Shown here piece after piece: positions 1 through 9,000 of a stretch of DNA of 30,488 bases (its first letter is position 1; the number at the start of each line of letters is the position of its first letter). The position numbers and the translations under genes were made by a program. This DNA comes from Patescibacteria group bacterium. Lineage in GTDB: Bacteria > Patescibacteriota > Minisyncoccia > Minisyncoccales > CG1-02-41-26. The stretch lies in the NCBI GenBank assembly GCA_018830365.1, contig JAHJSK010000022.1, forward strand, positions 1 to 30,488, written 5' to 3'. The notes under the pieces were generated by a model. That model did no database searches. It saw only the letters and a list, made by a program, of their open reading frames with translations, and was not told the origin of the DNA.

Positions 1-1
1 T

Positions 2-190
2 ATCCGTGTTCTTAAAAAATTGGGATTCTATGAATTGCGTCAAAAAGGAGCGCATATTTGTTTCAAACATCTTGATGGCAGATTTACTTTAATCCCGCGG
101 CATAGCAACGAGGATATTGGACGAGGTCTTTTGCGTCAAATTTTTCGCGAAATTAATCTTTTTCCCGAAGAATTTTCGAAATTACCATAA
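2..190 (+). CDS. HicA-like toxin (mRNA interferase), 3' end only
   Basis: The window opens inside a reading frame that runs 62 codons to a TAA at 188-190. The translation holds KLGFYELRQKGAH, FTLIPRHSNEDIGRGLLRQI and a C-terminal EEFSKL. This matches the HicA fold: a double-stranded-RNA-binding-like domain with a catalytic His in the GSH/GAH region, followed by a PRHxNxDIxxGxLRxIL tail. HicA toxins cleave mRNA and are held inactive by HicB. The start codon and any HicB partner lie before the window. Only about 20 N-terminal residues should be missing, as HicA proteins are usually 60-85 residues. Assignment rests on motif recognition. Confidence 0.75.
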   Translation: MRVLKKLGFYELRQKGAHICFKHLDGRFTLIPRHSNEDIGRGLLRQIFREINLFPEEFSKLP

Positions 191-211
191 CAAAAGATTT
201 GTGATTTTTGT

Positions 212-240
212 TTGATAATAGAGAGCATTAACTCTATATT
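212..240 (+). promoter_or_regulatory. Promoter for rpoB
   Basis: TTGATA (212-217), a 17-bp spacer and TATATT (235-240) form a near-consensus housekeeping sigma promoter. Transcription would start near 247, about 60 bases before the rpoB ATG, and the transcript would include the A/T hairpin at 255-285. Confidence 0.6.
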
Positions 241-254
241 ATCTACACTTGCTC

Positions 255-297
255 AGGAAAATAAAAACTTTGTTTTTATTTTCCTTCACTTCGTTTG
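255..297. repeat. A/T hairpin plus CTTCGTTTG tail, copy 1
   Basis: AGGAAAATAAAAAC (255-268), loop TTT, and its exact reverse complement (272-285) form a 14-bp hairpin. It is followed by TCACTTCGTTTGAAAATTA. The same layout (A/T hairpin or A/T run, then a CTCGCT.CGTTTG-like tail) recurs at 19386-19417, 23410-23446 and 26624-26663. Here it sits in the rpoB leader. It could attenuate transcription, but it may simply be a dispersed repeat. Confidence 0.6.
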
Positions 298-309
298 AAA
301 ATTAAAAAA

Positions 310-3300
310 ATGATATTTAAAAATTTTTCCAAGTCAAAAATTTCTTTACCTCTTCCTTTTTTACTGACTCACCAAAAAGAAAGCTGGAAGCAATTCTTAA
401 AAGAAGATCTAAGAGAAATTTTTAAAGAAACTTTTCCTATTCGCGACTACACTGGGAAGCAATTTGAGATTGATTTTATTGATTTCAAGCTGGATAAGCC
501 AAAATATAAAACAGAGCTCCAAGCTAAAGAAAGGGAGGATACTTTTGATGTGCCTTTGAAAATCAATGTTTCTTTACGCAATTTAAAAACTGGAGGACTT
601 AAAAAGCAAGAAGTTTTTTTAACCAACATTCCTTTATTAACAAAAAACGCCACTTTTATTATCAATGGCGTAGAAAGAGTAATTATTCCTCAGCTTATTC
701 GTTCTCCCGGAGTATTTTTTACATCCAGAGTTTTTCGCGGGAAAAAACTTTTTGGAGCAAAGATTATTCCTTGCCGCGGGGCATGGCTTGAATTTGAAAC
801 TGACATTTCTGGTTTTTTGGGAGTAAAAATAAATCGTCAAAGAAAAGTTGCCGCAACTACTATTTTGCAGGCATTTGGCTATTCCATATCTTCAATTAAA
901 AAAGAATTTGCAGATATAGATAGTGGGGAAATAAAATATATTCAGAAAACTCTTTCACGAGACGCTAGCTCAAATCAAGAAGAGGCGCTAATGGAAATTT
1001 ACAAAAAACTCCGACTGGGCGAATTAGTAAGCCCTGACGCAGCCCGGGATTTAATTTGGAATATGTTTTTCAATTTTCAGAGATATGATTTGGGTAAAGT
1101 GGGAAGATGGAAAACTTGGCAGAGATTGCCGGAATTAAAAGCAAAAACGCTCAAGGAAAAAGATGAAAAAATTTTTAATAAAGAGAAAATAGATGAACAA
1201 ATTAACGCAAAAAATAGAATTTTAAAACCAGAAGATATTCTTTTTACGCTCAAGGAAATAGTTAAATTAAATAATACTCCTCATGCTGAAGCGGATCAAA
1301 TTGACCATTTAAGCAATCGTCGGATAAAAAGCCTTTCTGAACTTATAGGGTCTAGATTTAGGGTGGGACTAATGCGGCTAAGAAGAGTTATGCAAGACAA
1401 AATGTCAACCTTGGATTCAGCCGACCCTGCTCCTTTTCAAATAATAAATCCAAAGCCAGTAATGGCTGTGTTGCAATCTTTTTTTGCTTCTTCACAGCTT
1501 TCTCAATTTATGGATCAGGAAAATCCTTTATCAGTGATTGAGAACAAAAGAACATTGAGCTCCACTGGACCCGGCGCATTAACCAAAGAAAGAGCAAGAT
1601 TTGAAGTAAGAGATGTTCAGCCCTCTCATTATGGAAAAATTTGTCCCGTGCAAACCCCTGAAGGTCCGAAAGTAGGTTTAATTTCGCACCTTGCTTCTTA
1701 TGCCAGAATTAATGCTTTTGGTTTTTTGGAAGCGCCTTATTTCAGGGTAAAAAATGGCAAAATTACTTCCGAGGTTTGTTACCTTTCAGCTATTGAAGAA
1801 GAGAGACACAATATAAGCAGCGCTGATATAGAAATAGACAATCAAGGATATATTGTTCCGAAAGAAGTTGAAGCCAGAGCAAAAGGAGAACTTCAAGTTG
1901 TGGAAAGAGAAAAAATTGATTTTATAGATGTTGCTCCAAACCAGCCAATCAGCATTGCGACTTCTCTAATTCCTTTTTTGCAAAACGACGACGCTAACCG
2001 GGCATTAATGGGTTCCAATATGCAAAGACAAGCTGTTCCCTTACTTTTAACTGAGTCCCCTTTAGTCGGCACTGGGGTTGAGGAAAATGTTGCGCGAGAT
2101 TCTGGAGAGGAAATAATTGCCAGAGATAATGGAGTAGTGCAAAAAATTGACGCAGCGCAAATTAAAGTTAAATTAGAAAATTCAAAAATAATCACTTATA
2201 ATCTTCGAAAATTTAGCAGAGGAAATCAATACACATCTTACAACCAGAGGCCGATTGTCAAAAAAAATGAAAAATTTAAAAAAGGTGATATTTTAGCCGA
2301 TGGAGCGGCAATGTCAAATGGACGACTTTCTTTGGGAAAAAATGTTTTAGTCGCTTACATTCCTTTTCGGGGGCACAATTTTGAGGATGCCATTGTTGTT
2401 TCTGAAAAACTTATTAAAGAAGATGTTTTTACCAGTGTTCATATAAAAGATTTTACTTGCGATGTTCGCGAGACCAAATTAGGTCCAGAAATTACAACTT
2501 GCGACATTCCGAATGTTTCTGAGGAAAAATTAAAGGACTTAGATGAAGAGGGAATTGTCAGGATTGGGGCGGCAGTAAATGCTGGCGATATTTTGGTTGG
2601 TAAAATTTCTCCCGGAGGAGAAAAAACTTTAACAGCCGAAGAAAGATTGTTAAAAGCCATTTTTGGAGAAAAAGCCAAAGACGCAAGAGACACTTCTTTG
2701 AGAATGGAGCATGGCAAAAAAGGAAAAATAATTAGAATCAAAATTCTTTCCGCTAAGAATGGCGACAATTTGCCCAGCGGAATTATAAAAAGAATTGTTG
2801 TTGAAGTGGCGCAAGCAAGGAAAATAAAAGTTGGCGACAAATTGGCTGGCCGTCACGGCAACAAAGGAATTGTGTCTAAAATTTTACCTGAAGCGGAAAT
2901 GCCTTTTCTCGCTGACGGCACTCCTGTTGATTTAATTTTAAACCCTCTCGGCGTGGTTTCCAGAATGAATATCGGCCAGCTTTTGGAAGCTCATTTTGGC
3001 TGGGCGGCAAAAAAATTAGGATATTACGCCATTACTCCCGCTTTATTTGGCGCTACGGGAAAAGATGTAAAAGAAGAATTACAAAAAGCCAATTTTCCTA
3101 TATCTGGTAAAACAACTTTATATGATGGACAAACAGGGAAAATTTTTCCTCAAGAAATCACAGTTGGCATTGCTTATTTTATGAAATTGAGTCATATGGT
3201 GGAAGACAAAATTCACATGAGAAGCATTGGCTCTTATTCTTTGATTACCCAGCAGCCATTAGGAGGAAAAGCTCAATTCGGCGGTCAAAAGCTTGGCGAA

Positions 3301-3543
3301 ATGGAGGTTTGGGCGTTAGAGGGATACGGAGCCACTCATCTTCTTCAAGAAATGTTGACCATTAAGTCCGATGATATTGCCGGAAGAGCCGCTGCTTATG
3401 AATCAATTTTAAAGGGCGAAGAAATCAAAAAACCGCATCTTCCCGCTTCTTTTAATCTTTTGGTTAATGAATTAAAGGCTTTGGGATTAAATATAGAATT
3501 GAAAGAAGAAACTGACAGACAACAGATAACAGATAACAGGTAA
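310..3543 (+). CDS. rpoB: DNA-directed RNA polymerase subunit beta
   Basis: RpoB forms one half of the RNA polymerase active-centre cleft. From ATG 310 the protein is 1077 residues (E. coli has 1342), a compact form lacking large lineage insertions. Family landmarks appear in order: the lobe segment INGVERVIIPQLIRSPGVFF, the rifampicin region SQFMDQENPLSVIENKR, RFEVRDVQPSHYGKICP with QTPEGP, the FRGHNFEDAIVVSE segment, GRHGNKGIVSK, and the C-terminal FGGQKLGEMEVWALEGYGA clamp. A TTG at 295 is in frame, but it lies in the repeat tail, so ATG 310 is preferred. No SD precedes it. At the rifampicin site the residues equivalent to E. coli H526 and R529 are Asn and Thr. The last residues, TDRQQITDNR, are encoded by a 7-bp tandem array, so the C-terminus looks extended by repeat sequence. 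The usual partner rpoC is not adjacent but 2.5 kb downstream. Confidence 0.98.
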   Translation: MIFKNFSKSKISLPLPFLLTHQKESWKQFLKEDLREIFKETFPIRDYTGKQFEIDFIDFKLDKPKYKTELQAKEREDTFDVPLKINVSLRNLKTGGLKKQEVFLTNIPLLTKNATFIINGVERVIIPQLIRSPGVFFTSRVFRGKKLFGAKIIPCRGAWLEFETDISGFLGVKINRQRKVAATTILQAFGYSISSIKKEFADIDSGEIKYIQKTLSRDASSNQEEALMEIYKKLRLGELVSPDAARDLIWNMFFNFQRYDLGKVGRWKTWQRLPELKAKTLKEKDEKIFNKEKIDEQINAKNRILKPEDILFTLKEIVKLNNTPHAEADQIDHLSNRRIKSLSELIGSRFRVGLMRLRRVMQDKMSTLDSADPAPFQIINPKPVMAVLQSFFASSQLSQFMDQENPLSVIENKRTLSSTGPGALTKERARFEVRDVQPSHYGKICPVQTPEGPKVGLISHLASYARINAFGFLEAPYFRVKNGKITSEVCYLSAIEEERHNISSADIEIDNQGYIVPKEVEARAKGELQVVEREKIDFIDVAPNQPISIATSLIPFLQNDDANRALMGSNMQRQAVPLLLTESPLVGTGVEENVARDSGEEIIARDNGVVQKIDAAQIKVKLENSKIITYNLRKFSRGNQYTSYNQRPIVKKNEKFKKGDILADGAAMSNGRLSLGKNVLVAYIPFRGHNFEDAIVVSEKLIKEDVFTSVHIKDFTCDVRETKLGPEITTCDIPNVSEEKLKDLDEEGIVRIGAAVNAGDILVGKISPGGEKTLTAEERLLKAIFGEKAKDARDTSLRMEHGKKGKIIRIKILSAKNGDNLPSGIIKRIVVEVAQARKIKVGDKLAGRHGNKGIVSKILPEAEMPFLADGTPVDLILNPLGVVSRMNIGQLLEAHFGWAAKKLGYYAITPALFGATGKDVKEELQKANFPISGKTTLYDGQTGKIFPQEITVGIAYFMKLSHMVEDKIHMRSIGSYSLITQQPLGGKAQFGGQKLGEMEVWALEGYGATHLLQEMLTIKSDDIAGRAAAYESILKGEEIKKPHLPASFNLLVNELKALGLNIELKEETDRQQITDNR

Positions 3544-3549
3544 CAGGTA
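3522..3549. repeat. Heptad array over the rpoB stop codon
   Basis: Four 7-bp units, ACAGATA twice then ACAGGTA twice, run through the rpoB stop codon (3541-3543). They encode part of the protein's last residues, QITDNR. This is one member of the 7-bp-period arrays found throughout the window. Confidence 0.8.
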
Positions 3550-3648
3550 AATTGCAAATGTATAAAACATAGTGAAATGTCATTGTCAAGTTCAGCGGAA
3601 AGGGTTTTCCATTTCAAAAATTCAAGGATGTTAAATTAAATGTGGATA

Positions 3649-3657
3649 TGCTAAAAT
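3649..3657 (+). promoter_or_regulatory. Possible extended -10 promoter before the FN3 gene
   Basis: TGCTAAAAT is an extended -10 element (TG, one base, TAAAAT at 3652-3657), 44 bp before the ATG at 3701. No good -35 is visible (TGTTAA at 3629). It suggests the FN3 gene can be transcribed separately from rpoB. Confidence 0.35.
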
Positions 3658-3700
3658 ACAATAAAGGTCGAACAATTGTAAAAATTAATGATTATAAAAC

Positions 3701-5122
3701 ATGAACAATTATTTATTTTTGTTTACGCGCAAGAAAGTTTTTCTTTTCGGAATATTATCGTTCGTTGTTGTAGCGGTTATCAGCGTTCTGTTTTTTGCTA
3801 ATGGAAAAGTTTCAGCTGCCGCATCAAGTCAGACGGTAAAAGTAACACTTGTTGCGCCAGTATCCATAGATGCGTTCCTTGTTGTCATGGCAAAAAATCC
3901 GCTCGACGGAATAATCCTTGAGAGTAGCTTTATGTTTAACAAAGAAGCGATCCAAGATTTTTATGTTGTGAATACTAAAGATAGAAGTAAAAATGTAAAA
4001 GAGGATTACATACAAAACAGAAAAGCGCTCATCGCTGATTTGAAAGGTATCAAAGAATTATCATCTGATGATGCAAAAAGTATAGAAACAATTTTAATAA
4101 AAGAAGCAACGATAATGGGACAAAAGAGTAGTATTGATGGAATACGCAATCAAATAAAAGTAAGCAAAGTGGACATTGCTGGTGAACAAATGGTTAGCGC
4201 TTCGCAGATTGATGGCAATAAGGCGAGACCAAGGGAAGCAAAACTCTTGGGCGATAGAGCCATAACTACTGCCGCGCAAACGCAACCAATGTACCTATCA
4301 CTCCCGACCTCTGGCACTGCATATTTTTATCCATCAGCTTATGGAGGTCGATATACTCAGCAAAATATGAGGTGGACTGCAAATTACTTTGCGCCCGAAG
4401 AAACCTATGAGCACAAGGTGTATCTCTATAATTATGACAGGAAAACATACTTGGATGGAACGAGCACAGCGTATCCCGGATGTTACCCAATGACGACATA
4501 CGCAGCGACGACTTGGCCAGCGGCTTCATATCCTTACCTTGACACGAGACTGTCAGAAAATCTAATAAGTTGTGAAATTGATGAGCTTTCATATACAATA
4601 GGAGCTGCTCAAGCGAATGCGATACCGGCAAATGTAGACCACTATACCTACATACGAACATCAAACGGCAATGATACCTCTGACAAATTTAAACTCCAAG
4701 GGCAGGTTGGATATCGAAATCCAATTACCTGCTATACGACATGGTGCTCGTCAAAATACAAGATATATTCCATCATTCCTTCGTGGAGCACAATTATCCC
4801 TGGGACACAGTCGTGGACATATAGCGGTCAAGCGCCTGAAGCGCCGAGTAATGTGTCAGTCACAAATCCAACGGCAACGAGTCTGCGAGTAAATTTCACT
4901 GACAACACATACGATGAAACTAATATTCTAATAGAAAGAAAAACAGGTGTTAGCGGCAGTTGGGTCTTGCTCGGAGGATTCGGGATACTCAATAAAATAG
5001 GGAATTGGTATTGGAATAATACAGGGCTTGCTTCTCAAACAACATATTGCTATCGCTTAAAAGCGATCAATGCCGTCGGTAGTTCACTATACTCAAATGA
5101 AGCGTGCGGAACAACACTGTAG
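3701..5122 (+). CDS. Secreted protein with C-terminal fibronectin type III domain
   Basis: This 473-residue protein begins with a basic N-terminus and one hydrophobic stretch (about residues 14-35, FLFGILSFVVVAVISVLFFA) followed by SAAAS, a likely signal peptide or anchor. Residues about 40-180 are polar and partly helical. Residues about 195-375 are rich in Tyr, Thr and Ser with several Cys, and I do not recognise that region. Residues 378-473 (APEAPSNVSV through YCYRLKAINAVG to SNEACGTTL) are a clear fibronectin type III domain, usual in surface and adhesion proteins. Base composition is visibly less A/T-rich than rpoB and rpoC. It sits between rpoB and rpoC, where nothing is expected, and may have arrived by transfer. 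Function unknown; surface attachment is a guess from the FN3 domain. Confidence 0.85.
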   Translation: MNNYLFLFTRKKVFLFGILSFVVVAVISVLFFANGKVSAAASSQTVKVTLVAPVSIDAFLVVMAKNPLDGIILESSFMFNKEAIQDFYVVNTKDRSKNVKEDYIQNRKALIADLKGIKELSSDDAKSIETILIKEATIMGQKSSIDGIRNQIKVSKVDIAGEQMVSASQIDGNKARPREAKLLGDRAITTAAQTQPMYLSLPTSGTAYFYPSAYGGRYTQQNMRWTANYFAPEETYEHKVYLYNYDRKTYLDGTSTAYPGCYPMTTYAATTWPAASYPYLDTRLSENLISCEIDELSYTIGAAQANAIPANVDHYTYIRTSNGNDTSDKFKLQGQVGYRNPITCYTTWCSSKYKIYSIIPSWSTIIPGTQSWTYSGQAPEAPSNVSVTNPTATSLRVNFTDNTYDETNILIERKTGVSGSWVLLGGFGILNKIGNWYWNNTGLASQTTYCYRLKAINAVGSSLYSNEACGTTL

Positions 5123-5140
5123 AGGTATAAAAAACATGAT

Positions 5141-5509
5141 ATGCGAAAAAAGTTATTACTTCACATATTTTTTGTTTTCCTTGCGGTTGTTGCTGTTTGG
5201 ATAATTGCGGGTCAGAATGTAGAAGTATTCAACAAAGACGATCTTCGCAATCTCTCGTGCGGATGGCCGCTTAAGTTCGCGGTGAATGATCAAAGCTGGC
5301 GCGACCCGCCGTTTCCCTGGAAAATTTCTTGTCTTTCCGGCGAGTGGGATTATTCTTTTATAAAATTCTTCCGCTGGCCGCAATTTATTATTGATGTAAT
5401 AGTATTCTACGCGCTCATTATCTTTTTTTGGAACTGCGTTGTCAATTTGTTAAAACGGCAGATTTCTTACGGAAAACTCTGTGGCAAATGGGGAAAAGTC
5501 GAAAAATAA
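5141..5509 (+). CDS. Small membrane protein of unknown function
   Basis: The 122-residue product has two hydrophobic segments, near residues 5-24 (LLLHIFFVFLAVVAVWIIAG) and 82-103 (FIIDVIVFYALIIFFWNCVV). They flank a polar domain with two Cys residues (LSCGWPL and ISCLSGEWDYS) and a Trp-rich WRDPPFPWK stretch. With the short basic N-terminus inside, the Cys-containing loop would face outside and could form a disulfide. It follows the FN3 gene by 18 bp, with GAGGT at its 5' end as a weak SD, so the two are probably co-transcribed. Like its neighbour it is less A/T-rich than the polymerase genes. I do not recognise the family. Confidence 0.75.
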   Translation: MRKKLLLHIFFVFLAVVAVWIIAGQNVEVFNKDDLRNLSCGWPLKFAVNDQSWRDPPFPWKISCLSGEWDYSFIKFFRWPQFIIDVIVFYALIIFFWNCVVNLLKRQISYGKLCGKWGKVEK

Positions 5510-5517
5510 AGTTGATT

Positions 5518-5550
5518 GCGGTCAGCGGGGTATTAAACCCCGCTGACCGC
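5518..5550. terminator. 13-bp GC-rich hairpin, possible terminator
   Basis: GCGGTCAGCGGGG (5518-5530) pairs perfectly with CCCCGCTGACCGC (5538-5550) across TATTAAA. It lies 9 bases after the stop of the membrane protein gene. There is no T-run, so it may be a transcript-stabilising hairpin or a dispersed repeat, not an intrinsic terminator. Confidence 0.4.
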
Positions 5551-5563
5551 GGTGGCAACACCA

Positions 5564-5590
5564 AAAGCCTGACGGCTCAGCCGTACAAGG
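5564..5590. repeat. 27-bp palindrome repeat, copy 1
   Basis: The core is GACGGCTCAGCCGT, itself a small hairpin (ACGGC, TCA, GCCGT). The reverse complement of 25020-25046 matches it at 24 of 27 positions by eye. Confidence 0.75.
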
Positions 5591-5659
5591 AGATCTAAGT
5601 TTATTTAGGTCAATTAGAAATTAAAAACTTGTTATTGTTTGAAAATTGAAAATTGATTC

Positions 5660-5729
5660 ACCCGCCTAAATTTTTTATCCGGCTAAATTCTTTTCTGAAT
5701 TTTTAATGGCTAAAAAATTTTAGGCGGGT
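5660..5729. repeat. Nested inverted repeat with ACCCGCCTAAA arms
   Basis: ACCCGCCTAAA (5660-5670) pairs with TTTAGGCGGGT (5719-5729), and the pairing extends inward through A/T and GGCT/AGCC segments. The centre holds an AAATTC/GAATTT hairpin. The outer-arm-plus-inner-hairpin design resembles the elements at 10999-11053 and 19031-19088. Confidence 0.6.
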
Positions 5730-5786
5730 AAATTGAAAATTCATTGAAAATTGCCGCCCTACGGGTGGTCATCCGCAGGACGATCA

Positions 5787-5819
5787 CCCTACGGGTGATG
5801 TCCCGAAGGGACAAAAATT
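5787..5819. repeat. 33-bp double-hairpin repeat, copies 1-3
   Basis: The unit has two mini-hairpins, CCCTACGGG and TCCCGAAGGGA, then CAAAAATT. 5787-5819 and 5927-5959 are identical, and 18239-18271 differs at two positions. Copy 1 is preceded by a second CCCTACGGG (5756-5764) giving a compound form. Each copy borders heptad or A/T string sequence. Confidence 0.75.
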
Positions 5820-5953
5820 GTAAATTTCAAATTTCAAATTGGAAATTGCAAAATAGAATTAAAAGAAGAGAAAGAAGATTAAGGGTTGCAAATTGAAAAT
5901 TGTAAATTGTAAATTGTAAATTGTCTCCCTACGGGTGATGTCCCGAAGGGACA

Positions 5954-6058
5954 AAAATTTAAAATTTAAAATTGCAAATTTCAAATCTTTAATCTTTAAT
6001 CTTTAATCTTTAATCTTTAATCTTTAAACTTTAATCTTTAATCTTTAATCTTTAAACT
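5954..6058. repeat. Fifteen-heptad array abutting the rpoC start codon
   Basis: Reading in 7-base steps from 5954 gives AAAATTT (2), AAAATTG, CAAATTT, CAAATCT, TTAATCT (5), TTAAACT, TTAATCT (3), TTAAACT, and then the ATG at 6059. The register is unbroken over 105 bp. It leaves no SD for rpoC and an unstructured, purine-poor leader. Changes in unit number by slippage would alter leader length in steps of 7. Confidence 0.85.
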
Positions 6059-9000
6059 ATGCGCACATCTGATCTTAAATCAATAAAAATTAAATTAGCG
6101 TCTCCTGAAGAAATTTTGAACTGGTCGCATGGAGAAGTTAAAAAATCCGAAACCATTAATTATCGGACTCAAAAACCAGAAAAAGATGGTTTGTTTTGCG
6201 AGAGAATTTTTGGCCCCAGCAAGGATTACGAATGTTATTGCGGTAAATATAAGGGCATAAGATACAAGGGTGTGATTTGCGATAGGTGCGGCGTGAAAAT
6301 AACAAGAAGCCAGGAGAGAAGAGAAAGAATGGGCCATATAAATTTAGCCGCGCCAGTTAGTCATATTTGGTTTTTCAAAGGAATTCCTTCGCGGATTGCT
6401 TTGTTTTTGGATGTTTCTCAACAGAAATTAGAAGGAGTAATTTATTTTGTTAATTATATTGTGGAAAAAGTTGACATAGAAGCCCAAAAACAATTATTAA
6501 AAGAAATAGAAGAAAAATTTAAGAAAAAAAATGATGAAATTTCTCGTTTGGGATTAGCTCCCAAAGAGCAAAAAGGCAAGGAAAAAGAATTAAAGGAAAA
6601 ATGCACCCAAGCAAAAGCAGAAATTTCCGCTATTCGCGCTTTTCAAATTTTGTCAGAGCTTGAATATCGAGAGTTTTCTTTAAAATACGGAGAAATTTTT
6701 TCAGCAGGCACGGGCACGGAAACGCTCGTTAAAATTTTTGAAAAAATTAATTTAAAAAAAGAAATTAAAAATTTAGAAACTGCTTTAGAAAAAAGTCCTG
6801 CTGGCGAAACAAAAAGATTTTTGCGAAGATTGAAATTTCTTCAAGGCATGGAGAGAAATGATATACGGCCAGAATGGATGTTTTTAAAGGTCTTGCCGGT
6901 TCTGCCTCCTGATTTGCGTCCAATGGTTCAATTGGAAGGAGGGAGATATGCTTCTTCTGATTTGAATGACCTTTATCGCAGAGTAATAAACAGAAATAAT
7001 CGGTTAAAATATTTATTAGAAATTTCAGCTCCTGAAGTTATTGTTCGCAATGAAAAAAGAATGCTTCAGGAAGCGATTGATAGTCTTTTAGATAATGGAA
7101 TGAGAAAAACCCAGATTGCCACCAACACTGCTAGCGGGAAAAGATCTCTTAAGTCCTTGGCTGATGTTTTAACAGGCAAGCAAGGGAGGTTTAGAAAAAA
7201 TCTTTTGGGGAAAAGAGTTGACTATTCAGGAAGGTCAGTTATTGCTTCTGGTCCGGATCTTAAATTGTGTCAATGCGGAATTCCAAAAATTATGGCGCTT
7301 GAACTTTTTCGGCCATTTGTAATAAAAGAACTTTTGGATAAAGAATTGGCCTACAATGTTAAAGGCGCTTCAAAATTTATTGATGAAAAAGCGAGCGAGG
7401 TTTTTAGCATTTTAGATGAGGTGGTAAAAACTAAGTTAGTTCTTTTAAATCGCGCTCCTACTTTACATCGTTTAGGCATTCAGGCATTTGAGCCGATTCT
7501 AATAGAGGGAGAGGCAATACGAATCCATCCTTTTGTTTGCAAGGCGTTTAACGCTGATTTTGACGGAGACCAAATGGCTGTTCATGTTCCGCTTTCAAGA
7601 GAAGCTCAAAATGAAGCCCGAACATTGATGATGCCTAATAAAAATTTTCTTAAACCATCTAGCGGCTTGCCAATTGTTGTGCCAACTCTTGACGCTATTT
7701 TGGGATGCTATTGGCTCACAGGAAAAAAAATTGAACCGCAAAAAGGAGAAAAGTTTTTTTCCAGTTTTGATGAAGCAATTATGGCTCATCAATTAGATAA
7801 AATTAATCTCCGGGACCAAATTAAAGTTCCTTTTGAGGAAAAAAATAAAACTCAATTAATATCAACCACATGCGGCAGAATTATTTTTAATAGCGCCTTG
7901 CCTCTTGGTTTTTCTTTTATTAATGAACAAGTGGACTCAGGGAAACTTTCAAACATAATAAGCAAGGTAATTAATAATTATTCTGGCGGAGTAATTGAAG
8001 AAACATTAGATAAAATTAAATGTTTAGGTTTTGAATACGCCACTTTTGCAGGGATGACCTTGGGCATAGATGATTTTATTGTTCCAAAGGAAAAAGAAAA
8101 AATTTTGCAAGAAAAAGAAAGAGAAGTAGCTATTATAAATAGCCAGTACAAAAAAGGGCTTATTTCCAAAGGAGAAAAAAGTTCAAAAATAATTGAGGCG
8201 TGGAATGAGGCAAGGGAAATAATTGAGAAATTAGTTGTTGCCAATCTGCCAAAAGATAAGCTCGTTTTTTCCATAGTTGATTCCGGGGCAAGAGGTTCTT
8301 GGGTTCAGTTAATCCAAATTTGCGGGATGAAAGGATTAGTAAGCTCTCCTTCGGGCAGAATAATTGAGGTGCCAATAAAGAAATCCTTAAAAGAAGGGTT
8401 TAATATCCTAGAATTTTTTGTTTCCTGTCATGGAGCAAGAAAAGGCACGGTTGACACTGCTTTGCGGACTTCAGCTTCCGGCTATTTAACTCGGCGATTA
8501 GTGGATGTGAGCCACGATGTGATTATTGCGGAAGAAGATTGCGGAGACGAAGAGGGGAGAGAGATGTTTAGAAAAGACGCTGAAGAAGTAGGCCAAGATT
8601 TTATTTTTAAAATTGTAGGAAGAGTAGCAATGGAAAAAATTCAAAATCCAAAGACAAAAACTTTAATAGTGAAGAAAGGCGAAATGATAAATTGGGAAAA
8701 GGCGCGGCAAATTAAAGAAGCTGAAATCGCAAAAGTCAAAATCCGTTCTCCTTTAAGCTGCAAAAATCATCGAGGAATTTGCCAAAAATGTTATGGTTGG
8801 GATATGGGAAGAAATGAATTGATAAAACTTGGGGAAGCAGCAGGAATTATAGCAGCCCAATCAATCGGCGAGCCAGGGACTCAGTTGACGATGCGAACGC
8901 GTCATTTTGGAGGCGTGGTTGGCGGCGGAGATATTACTCAAGGTTTACCTAGGGTAGATGAAATTTTAGAAAAAAGAAAACTCAAAGGAGAAGGAGTAAT

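Larger units (their letters stand above)
5510..6058. repeat. Repeat-filled 549-bp gap between the membrane protein gene and rpoC
   Basis: No gene is visible. In order it holds: a 13-bp perfect hairpin (5518-5550, loop TATTAAA); a GC-rich palindromic repeat (5564-5590) with an inverted relative at 25020-25046; a nested inverted repeat (5660-5729) with ACCCGCCTAAA arms; two identical 33-bp palindrome copies (5787-5819 and 5927-5959); heptad arrays at 5818-5852 and 5886-5920; and the long heptad run 5954-6058 that ends at the rpoC ATG. Confidence 0.8.

Noticed and set aside
5954..6058. CRISPR-like or other spaced repeat array
   Set aside because: The units are contiguous 7-mers with no spacers, and no cas genes are present anywhere in the window.
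3544..6058. Assembly chimera as the explanation for the rpoB-rpoC split
   Set aside because: This cannot be excluded from sequence alone. Heptads and palindromes of the same families flank both sides, so a genuine insertion is the simpler reading.
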